NCBI RefSeq assembly: GCF_000002515.2
Contig: NC_006040.1
Location: 1,426,001 to 1,490,000 of the forward strand
Source: Kluyveromyces lactis
Taxonomy: Eukaryota; Ascomycota; Saccharomycetes; Saccharomycetales; Saccharomycetaceae
Length of the DNA: 64,000 nt
Direction: 5' to 3'
The translations under genes were made by a program, and so were the position numbers. Of the stretch, positions 19,796 to 26,971 are shown piece after piece (positions within the stretch are counted from its first letter, which is position 1; every line of letters begins with the position of its first letter). The notes under the pieces were generated by a model, which worked only from the letters and a program-made list of their open reading frames with translations, was not told the DNA's origin and did no database searches.

Positions 19796-22216
19796 TCAAA
19801 TGAAAGCGCCAGAATATGTCAATGACCAGGTCTTGCTCTGTCCGCCGTCTAGGTATGCGTTTTGGAAAGCACTACTGTTAAAGAAGTTGAATGATGTAGC
19901 TGGATCATATAATGCAACATTTAGCATTAATATACCTCTCCAGCCATCCGTGACATTATTGACAATTGGAGCTAATAGTTGATCCCATTCCTGTTTCACA
20001 AATTCAGGTGATCTGGTGAAAGACGAAGCCGAAGTTATTGGAATTGCATGGATCATTTGGATGTATTCCAAATTGGTACCAAAGTATGTAGTATGATCTA
20101 TCTTATTTTCAAATAAGATACCACTAACTTTATTTGGAATAAATTGCGTTGGCTGAGTGGTGTTGTTGTCAAGGTATAAGAAGTAGTTGTTCAAGGAAGT
20201 TTTCAATACACCTAGCATCAAGTTACCAATATTTTCCAAGTTGCTGTTGCCACTGACTAGACCCCATAGTTTCAATGCATAAGCTGCGTTTACGTCTTCC
20301 GATGAAGATTCTTGATCTTTACCGTCACCGCTTTCAAATAGACCTTTTGCCCAAGAATGACCATTGAACCAGTCAAAGGATCTAAAAACAGGGAAATATT
20401 TATCAGTTTCAGATGGATTTGCGTAGTCTCTGATTAAGTTCTCAACCCAACTCTTGTTATCATTGTACCAGGAGCCAGAACCAATATCTTTATCGACTTT
20501 AGCAACAATAGCGGCAGCAATTACATGATAAGAGTAATGGAAGTGGTGATCATTGTAGTATGAATTACCAAAATCCTGGGAACTATCACCAGAGGAGATG
20601 ATACCATACCACGTTTGATCATATCTCAAGGGCAAAGTCTGTGTGTTAGAAATGAAGCGTCCCAAGGCAGATTTTAATTTGGGTAAAATTGTGGAAACTA
20701 AACTCGAATTCTTCAAGATATATTGGCATACGTACAAAATCCACGCATATTTAGCCAAAGCTTTACCGGAAAAGTACATTGAGTCGAGGTTACTTTCTGC
20801 CACGACATCACCAGTGACGTCGTTTGCGGCAGCAGCGTTGATAGCGTTTAAGACATTCGTAGAGTAATTAGGACCAGATTTATTAGCAATAGTAGTAAAT
20901 GGATCGAACTTCAAAGCTGAGGGTACGGTTACTTTCATTGCCAATTCATTAGTGAGATAACCTTGAGCTTGACCCTTCGTTGTAGTGTCTAATTTAGAAA
21001 TAACAGTTTTAGTTCCCTTAGAGGAATCGAAGTTTTGATAATGATGAGGCAAAGCGTAAACTAAAGGATAACCACTATTAGAACTACCTTGTGTACCGTA
21101 TTTTAATTGGTAGCTACCACTTGTCCCATCAACAGAACCTTCCAAAGTACATGAATTAGCATAACAGCCTGCGGCATTATCAATGTTTTGGTTGGAATCC
21201 GCAACGACTTGAAAAACGCATCCGTTAACAGAGTTGTTACCAACGATAGTATTCCCATTCGATAAGGCTAAAGATAATGATTGACCAGATGGAATGGTAA
21301 CATACAATGTCCAAGTGACATTGTTCTCGAGCAATATCTTGTACTTGTTAATGCCAGATCTTGGTGAAGTATCACCAGTGATACTTTTGAAACCAACAGC
21401 AGAAGACAATCTTGGGATTAAATTATAGTAAATAGCAGTAACAAATCCCATACCTTGAACTAGAGGAAAGACAATAAATTCAGTGTCAGATTTTTTCAAC
21501 TGAACATCCACTGATAAGTGTTTGATGTTGTAAAATGCCAACGACATGTCTCCAGCAGAATTGAAATCAGTTGACGAATAGACTAGCGATTTGATACCCG
21601 TAGGACCAAAGAAAAATTGAGGTGGAGTCTTAGTGGTATCAAAGACTCTTTGGGCTGCGGTAACCTGATTTAGAGCTAAACCATAGTATGAATCAGTAGA
21701 ATACCAAACTGAGTATGGATGGGTCCAGATTGGATTTGTCCCACCACCAAGCATGATGTTCCCATAAAACTTGTTGGTTTCAGTTGGTTTACCGGAATTG
21801 TTAGTCCCTGAAGGGAGTGGCACCTCATGATTTACCTTTGAGAAAACAGCCAAAGGTGGATCAGTGGAGATTGGCGAAGAGAAAACGTTTGTTGCCGAGA
21901 TATTAGCAGACATTAGTTGATTAGTTACTTCATCCATTGTGTTAGTAGTTGACCGAGATGTGTTATTAGGGACCACCGTTTCAATTCCCTGCGTATTTGG
22001 CCTTGCAGGCAACGGAGGGGTGTTTCTATTCCAGACATAATCTCCAAAAGCTGAATCCTGAGTTCGTCTAGGAGGAATTCGTGGTGGTACCTGTGGAGGG
22101 GGCTGTAAGGGTATTTGTGAATTGGAAGATAATGGATCTGTTTCAGCATACGGAGGGGGGATCGGATCTCTCTGAAAACCATTTGGTATATTCACCCCAG
22201 GTCTCTGATACGACAT
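19796..22216 (-). CDS. ACF2: Intracellular endo-1,3-beta-glucanase Acf2 (GH81)
   Basis: 806 residues (779 in S. cerevisiae). There is no signal peptide; the first 130 residues are Pro-rich (QPPPQVPPRIPPRR, PPLPARP) and look like SH3 ligands. A GH81 catalytic region follows, with the Asp/His motif YYNDHHFHYSY near residue 552 and the acidic motif ESSSEDVNAAYALKLWG near 635, which together supply the predicted catalytic residues. Family knowledge: Acf2/Eng2 hydrolyses beta-1,3-glucan inside the cell and was also tied to actin assembly; the poly-proline head fits binding of SH3 actin-patch proteins. Absence of a signal peptide separates it from the secreted Eng1/Dse4 type. Order matches YLR144C-YLR145W. 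Confidence 0.94.
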   Translation of the reverse strand: MSYQRPGVNIPNGFQRDPIPPPYAETDPLSSNSQIPLQPPPQVPPRIPPRRTQDSAFGDYVWNRNTPPLPARPNTQGIETVVPNNTSRSTTNTMDEVTNQLMSANISATNVFSSPISTDPPLAVFSKVNHEVPLPSGTNNSGKPTETNKFYGNIMLGGGTNPIWTHPYSVWYSTDSYYGLALNQVTAAQRVFDTTKTPPQFFFGPTGIKSLVYSSTDFNSAGDMSLAFYNIKHLSVDVQLKKSDTEFIVFPLVQGMGFVTAIYYNLIPRLSSAVGFKSITGDTSPRSGINKYKILLENNVTWTLYVTIPSGQSLSLALSNGNTIVGNNSVNGCVFQVVADSNQNIDNAAGCYANSCTLEGSVDGTSGSYQLKYGTQGSSNSGYPLVYALPHHYQNFDSSKGTKTVISKLDTTTKGQAQGYLTNELAMKVTVPSALKFDPFTTIANKSGPNYSTNVLNAINAAAANDVTGDVVAESNLDSMYFSGKALAKYAWILYVCQYILKNSSLVSTILPKLKSALGRFISNTQTLPLRYDQTWYGIISSGDSSQDFGNSYYNDHHFHYSYHVIAAAIVAKVDKDIGSGSWYNDNKSWVENLIRDYANPSETDKYFPVFRSFDWFNGHSWAKGLFESGDGKDQESSSEDVNAAYALKLWGLVSGNSNLENIGNLMLGVLKTSLNNYFLYLDNNTTQPTQFIPNKVSGILFENKIDHTTYFGTNLEYIQMIHAIPITSASSFTRSPEFVKQEWDQLLAPIVNNVTDGWRGILMLNVALYDPATSFNFFNSSAFQNAYLDGGQSKTWSLTYSGAFI

Positions 22217-22822
22217 ACTTTGGAATGTTTAAAAAGAAGGTATAATTATGTGAAGTTGGGGCTCGAAGACTGTATTCTTTGTTTAAGAAGCAGACAGATT
22301 TCGAGTTACTTTATATTGGATAAACCATCAAAAACCGCTCTTGCAATGAACAGGATGTAAACTATTAAGTTCTCTTGTTTCAATTGGGTTCATTCGAGCA
22401 TAAATTTACTCTAATTTATACTCAATGCACGACTCGAGGCTCGACGTTCCTGACACAAATATCAATGGAAAAACTCAGGCTTTTTTGCTTTCCAGTGATT
22501 CAAGTGACACAATAATCAATCAATTTAACAGAGTTCAAATTATCCAATTAACCGTTTACGGAGTGACAGGTCATCTCGCGTGCAATGATTATTGGTTTCT
22601 TTTCAATAAAGGGCGGTGCAGGATGCAATTGTAGGCTTTTTCTTGGAACATTTGTTCGAAAGATGATGATGATCTTGAAAAAAAAACGAATCGGTGTATT
22701 AAGAACATGAGATGAGATGAGGTAGAAGTGAAGCACAGATGAAACAGAGATGCGTGTCCTGGCTCTCATTTTTGTACGAAATGCTGGTTTGTTAGAGTAT
22801 TGACGATAAATTACTCAATATC
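22217..22822. promoter_or_regulatory. ACF2/RMP1 divergent promoter with GATGAG repeat
   Basis: Two overlapping GATGAG copies at 22711-22721 lie about 105 bp before RMP1, resembling the core of the PAC element, beside an A-run near 22678-22685. This suits an RNase MRP subunit. No RNA gene seen. Confidence 0.4.
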
Positions 22823-23473
22823 ATGGGTGGTATTTCTGAAATAAATAAGAAACTAGTGGTGCAGCTTCGCCAAGAATTAAGAATAGTATACCTCATATAT
22901 CATAGGAATAAGAACCAGCACGGGGCGACTGTATGGTGGAAACAGCTAAATATTTTGAAAAGGAACGTGGCACAGGCTGTACGTATAATTGAAGGCTTGG
23001 TTTTTCGAGGCGTTTGCCATGATAAACAGTTATTGAAGCTTCATTCGTTGTTGTATTCGATTTTGAAGTTACAGATAAAGAAGATGTACTATGATTTCAA
23101 TGGTGTAATATCTTTGGGACAGTTTGTGACGTTGGGAGTAGTACTGATAGGAAATTTGGCACGTATTTATACGGTATACATGCACATTTATGATACGTTG
23201 GAAGAAGATTTCCGTAGGATTGGATGCATAAAGAACAATACCAGTTCTGTCAACCCTGGGATGTCCGACAACGAGGTACGGGAAGCTTTGGAATCTATAG
23301 CTGACGAAGAGATAGGGGAAGAAATTGGCGAAGATCTGGAAACAATGGCGATTTTTAAAAGTACAGATGACAACTCAAAAGTGCTAGCTGCCAGCGGGAA
23401 AAAGGACAATAAATACGGTAAAAAGAAAAAGCAAAAGAAGAAGAAGTCAGCTATTGATGATCTATTCGGTTGA
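22823..23473 (+). CDS. RMP1: RNase MRP-specific protein subunit Rmp1
   Basis: 216 residues (201 in S. cerevisiae). The N-terminal 130 residues are helical (LVYLIYHRNKNQHG-like start, WWKQLNILKRNV) and hydrophobic enough to be a folded domain. The rest is acidic, then a Lys-rich tail (KYGKKKKQKKKKSAIDDLFG) typical of nucleolar proteins. Family knowledge: Rmp1 is found in RNase MRP, not RNase P; the enzyme cleaves pre-rRNA at site A3 and some mRNAs. It converges on SPE4 with a 68-bp gap, as YLR145W-YLR146C do. ATG at 22823 is first in frame. Confidence 0.9.
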   Translation: MGGISEINKKLVVQLRQELRIVYLIYHRNKNQHGATVWWKQLNILKRNVAQAVRIIEGLVFRGVCHDKQLLKLHSLLYSILKLQIKKMYYDFNGVISLGQFVTLGVVLIGNLARIYTVYMHIYDTLEEDFRRIGCIKNNTSSVNPGMSDNEVREALESIADEEIGEEIGEDLETMAIFKSTDDNSKVLAASGKKDNKYGKKKKQKKKKSAIDDLFG

Positions 23474-23541
23474 TTGTAGTTCCTTCGAGTATTCGAATAT
23501 TTACATAATGTATATTTTTCTAGTGTTCAGTTTACAGAATT

Positions 23542-24432
23542 TCACAATGGATTTAGTACCTTTCTAGCCCATGTAGGTAAGACAAAAGCAGCGGAATGCA
23601 TCTTGTTATTATAATATCTCATCTGAGATTGCTCATCCTCAGTTGGAGCACGACAGGGGTCAATGAGATTTGTGTTTGGATTCTTACAGCATGCGATCAA
23701 CCCTAATTGACCGGAGGTATAAGTGGGTAGCATAGTGTAACAATACTCAGCTACTGGAAAAACTGAACGAGACGTATTCAGAAGCGTCTTCAAATATTCT
23801 AAATTCAGCCAGACATTTTCAGAAGCCTGTGCAATAACAACACCATTTTCAGTCAACGCTTTGTACAACAGCTCAAAGTATTCCTTCTGGAAAAATGCTT
23901 CTGCAGGCCCTTCCGGATCAGACGAATCAGTAATTATTACGTCGTACTTTGTACCCGATTCTGCGACATCTCGTAAGAATTGGAACCCATCGCACAGCTT
24001 CACATTTACCTTGGGATGCTTGAAAGAGCACGCCATGTTTGGCAAGTACTTCTTTGATAACTCTATGACTTTAGCATCAATTTCAACCAGTGTAGCTTCC
24101 TCTACACAAGAATGTTTCACCACTTCTCTCAAAACCCCACCATCTCCACCTCCTATAACTAGAATTTTCTTTGGGTTCTCGTGTGAATACAGTGGAACGT
24201 GAGAGATCAGTTCTTGGTACGCAAATTCATCTTTCTCACTTACCTGAATGATACCATCCAACACTAAGACATTACCATAATTTGACGATTCAAATATCAG
24301 TATATCCTGAAATTGCGTCTTCTCGTGAAATAGGATCTTGTTGACCTTCAATGAGAATGCTTGACCTGGGAAACTCTTATCACTAACTTCATTAAACCAC
24401 CCATCTTTGATGCAAGGATGTTTAGATGACAT
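23542..24432 (-). CDS. SPE4: Spermine synthase Spe4
   Basis: 296 residues (300 in S. cerevisiae Spe4). It has the aminopropyltransferase motifs: VLVLDGIIQ and EFAYQELISHV in the N-terminal strand domain, the GGGDGGVLREV cofactor loop at about residues 93-103, and DVIITDSSDPEGPAEAFF near 165-182 with the catalytic Asp. Spe4-like residues (KSFPGQAF, KHSCVEE, CYTMLPTYTSGQLGLI) separate it from spermidine synthase Spe3. Family knowledge: it transfers aminopropyl from decarboxylated S-adenosylmethionine to spermidine, giving spermine. It is divergent from TRM82 across 631 bp. Confidence 0.95.
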   Translation of the reverse strand: MSSKHPCIKDGWFNEVSDKSFPGQAFSLKVNKILFHEKTQFQDILIFESSNYGNVLVLDGIIQVSEKDEFAYQELISHVPLYSHENPKKILVIGGGDGGVLREVVKHSCVEEATLVEIDAKVIELSKKYLPNMACSFKHPKVNVKLCDGFQFLRDVAESGTKYDVIITDSSDPEGPAEAFFQKEYFELLYKALTENGVVIAQASENVWLNLEYLKTLLNTSRSVFPVAEYCYTMLPTYTSGQLGLIACCKNPNTNLIDPCRAPTEDEQSQMRYYNNKMHSAAFVLPTWARKVLNPL

Positions 24433-25063
24433 TGCAGCTACTGTATTTCACTGAAAATCCTTCGATTAACGCAATGCGGTGCACTCAGACAAAATGAATC
24501 GGTGCTGCACACTTGAACTCAATTTTGTCACCAAGCTTCAACCTGGAAAGATCCTGTAGATTTATATCTCAATCGGTGGATCAAGGTCGAAGGCCTTTAG
24601 TGCAGAGATATCAGTTTCTCTCTTTTTAACGAATTTTTCAGCAGACAATACTGCAGAAGAATTCCGAATTTTAGTTCAACATATAATTCAAAGCTACGAT
24701 ATGTACAAAACCGCATTCATTCACGCACCATAAAGGATTATAAACCCGATTCAAGTGATTTATAGGTAATTGTATACATGCTCAGAAAAATTCAGATCCA
24801 TTAGTGAGCCCTATGATGATTATAATTATGCTTTTAAATCAAGACTAGTCTTGAGTCCTTACGAGTTTATTAAAATTTTTCGAAGCTCATCGCATCGGAT
24901 TTTCAATCAAGCTTCAAGATGTGAAAATATGTACGAAAGACTAAGAGGTTGACGAGGGACAAGTACTGCAGTTCATAGTTGGATTGGGCCTCAGGTGTTC
25001 TACAGTGAGTAACATAACTTTGCTACAACTTAGGGATTCGACTCTACTAGCGTCTTTCCTCCA
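24433..25063. promoter_or_regulatory. SPE4/TRM82 divergent promoter
   Basis: Contains an adjacent RRPE and PAC pair on the TRM82 side, listed separately, and a second RRPE-like GAATTTTTCA at about 24630-24639. No TATA box stands out. A 60-codon frame here lacks a good ATG and is not called. Confidence 0.55.
24872..24893. promoter_or_regulatory. RRPE and PAC pair upstream of TRM82
   Basis: AAAATTTTTC at 24872-24881 matches the rRNA-processing element except for its last base, and CTCATCGC at 24886-24893 is the exact reverse complement of PAC (GCGATGAG). They are 4 bp apart and 171-192 bp before the TRM82 ATG. In S. cerevisiae Stb3 binds RRPE and Dot6/Tod6 bind PAC. Confidence 0.65.
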
Positions 25064-26395
25064 ATGCTTCATCCATTTCAATCAGTTCTTTTGAACCGGG
25101 ATGGTTCTTTACTATTCTGTGTTGTGAAGAACGAGATAAAGGCATTTAAAGTTGAAGGGAACGGATACGTACTACGTGGGGAGTGGGTTGATGATCTGGA
25201 TAATACACCTCTGATTAAAGAGAAGGTTTTAAAAGAGCAAGCCAGACAGTTAATTGAGAATGCTTCTAAAAAATTGAAGACAAATGACGGCGAGCCAGTT
25301 GCACAACCCAAGAAGCAGGCAAAAGTTCCAAAACCTGGCCCAGGAGCTCCTCCAGTGTATCAATATATTAGAAACCTTGCGTTGTCAAGAGATGGGAAAT
25401 TATTACTTGCTTGCACCGATTCTGACAAGGCAGCTGTCATTTTCAATATCGATTTGGACGATAAAGACAACATTTTTAAACTAATTAAACGTCAGCCTTA
25501 CCCTAAGAGGCCAAATGCTATAACTACATCTGTTGACGATAAGGATCTAATTCTTGCTGATAAATTTGGAGACGTTTATTCTATGCCCATCCAAAATGAC
25601 GTAATTACTTCAATCAACGCCGAAAAGGCACCAATCCTAGGGCACGTATCCATGCTCACAGATGTTAACATGTTGACTGACTCTGAGGGGAAACAATATA
25701 TAGTTACAGCAGACAGGGATGAACACATCAGAATCTCACACTATCCTCAAAGTTTTATTGTGGACAAATGGTTGTTCGGCCATGAAGAATTCGTTTCTAC
25801 TATATGCATCCCTGAGTGGAGTGATAAACTACTTTTCAGTGCTGGTGGTGACAAATTTGTCTTCTCCTGGAACTGGAAAACTGGTGCTTTGCTATTCAAG
25901 TTTGACTATACAGATTTGATTCAAAAATACTTAACTAGTGACCATTTGGCACCAGAAAGATTCCAAAATGAGAAAGGCGATGTGATTGAATACAGTGTTG
26001 CTAAAATAGTCACATTAAAAGATGTCCCATATATTGCATTTTTCGTGGAAGCTACCAAGGTACTGTTTGTGCTGAAAGTGGATGAAAAATCTGGTGCTTT
26101 ATCTTTGCATCAAACTTTAGAATTCGATGAAAAAATTGTATCTTTGACCAGTGCTTTGGATGTCAATACATTATGCATTTCGTTAGACAACAGAGACAAC
26201 CAAGATTGTGATTTAGTGAAACTACTCTTACTCGAGGGTGATGTGTTCATTGAACAGAAAGATACTAACTCTCAATTGATGAATACGATAAGATCAACAT
26301 TGAAATCAGACTTAATCGCGAATGTCGAAGCTGGTGATGTGTACCCATTGTATCATAATGCATCTTTGAGAAAGCATGGCGAGCATTTCTCATGA
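25064..26395 (+). CDS. TRM82: tRNA m7G46 methyltransferase partner Trm82
   Basis: 443 residues, against 444 in S. cerevisiae. It is a beta-propeller: repeated strands include LLFCVVKNEIKAF, NLALSRDGKLLLACTDSDKAAVIFNI (about 102-127), HVSMLTDVNML, YIVTADRDEHIRISHYP and FVSTICIPEWSDKLLFSAGGDKFVFSWNW. A Lys-rich linker (about residues 72-95) follows the first blade. Family knowledge: Trm82 (WDR4 in animals) holds Trm8 (METTL1) in its active form, and the pair methylates guanosine 46 of many tRNAs. Trm82 itself has no methyltransferase motifs. An RRPE and PAC pair upstream points to co-regulation with ribosome biogenesis. Confidence 0.95.
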   Translation: MLHPFQSVLLNRDGSLLFCVVKNEIKAFKVEGNGYVLRGEWVDDLDNTPLIKEKVLKEQARQLIENASKKLKTNDGEPVAQPKKQAKVPKPGPGAPPVYQYIRNLALSRDGKLLLACTDSDKAAVIFNIDLDDKDNIFKLIKRQPYPKRPNAITTSVDDKDLILADKFGDVYSMPIQNDVITSINAEKAPILGHVSMLTDVNMLTDSEGKQYIVTADRDEHIRISHYPQSFIVDKWLFGHEEFVSTICIPEWSDKLLFSAGGDKFVFSWNWKTGALLFKFDYTDLIQKYLTSDHLAPERFQNEKGDVIEYSVAKIVTLKDVPYIAFFVEATKVLFVLKVDEKSGALSLHQTLEFDEKIVSLTSALDVNTLCISLDNRDNQDCDLVKLLLLEGDVFIEQKDTNSQLMNTIRSTLKSDLIANVEAGDVYPLYHNASLRKHGEHFS

Positions 26396-26650
26396 TCGTA
26401 CTATTGGCAAGTATCGGCATGCTGCCACATATAGAACATTGTTTTATATAATATAATGTAGAACATATTATACTTCAGAATACGTTAAGAGTTGTACACC
26501 CGACGTGTTGCGGGTAACAATAACAAAGATTGGATATGTAAATAGTTACAAAAGATATTCAGAACAAACACTTGAACCACTGAAAGATTGGCACAACGAA
26601 ATTACTTCCTATGGTACAATATTGGGTTACTACTGCGCAATATCATCACT
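26396..26650. promoter_or_regulatory. TRM82 3' flank with Reb1-type site
   Basis: CGGGTAA at 26511-26517 is an exact Reb1 core. It lies 116 bp after the TRM82 stop and 134 bp before the small gene's ATG, so it could serve as a roadblock to read-through or as that gene's own promoter site. Confidence 0.5.
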
Positions 26651-26881
26651 ATGGATAATACTTCCAAGCCTATCCCAAGCCTATCTAGCACTATTGATTC
26701 GGGATCTGAAACGGTTACTGCACAGACTATATCTCGGTTGGTTCAACAATCATTAAGCTTACAGAATGAAATCGAGCAGCTATTTAACGAATACGAATCA
26801 AACAATAAGGATATCAGGTTAGATGTAGATGACTTTTGTGAAATTTATGAAACTTCGTTGGGTAACATAACCATGAGTTGA
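26651..26881 (+). CDS. Small conserved protein, probable YLR146W-A orthologue
   Basis: The start is the first ATG in the frame, at 26651, giving 76 residues; upstream in-frame codons include no ATG before a non-canonical TTG at 26588. The sequence is hydrophilic and helical: TAQTISRLVQQSLSLQNEIEQLFNEY looks like a short coiled coil, followed by RLDVDDFCEIYETSL. There is no signal or membrane segment. In S. cerevisiae a small gene, YLR146W-A, sits between SPE4 and SMD3; this one sits between the same two orthologues with YDR165 and YDR166 genes interleaved, so orthology is likely by position. The function is unknown. BLOC-1-like small coiled-coil proteins share this style, but that is only a resemblance. 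Confidence 0.62.
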   Translation: MDNTSKPIPSLSSTIDSGSETVTAQTISRLVQQSLSLQNEIEQLFNEYESNNKDIRLDVDDFCEIYETSLGNITMS

Positions 26882-26971
26882 TCTTACTTAATATACGCGT
26901 ATTCAAGATATATGAGATGTTATATTAAGTGCAAAAAAATAAGGGCCAGGTAGAAAATCCATAGGTAAGAG

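Noticed and set aside
24770-24952. 60-codon frame before TRM82
   Set aside because: It lacks an ATG start and spans the RRPE and PAC elements.
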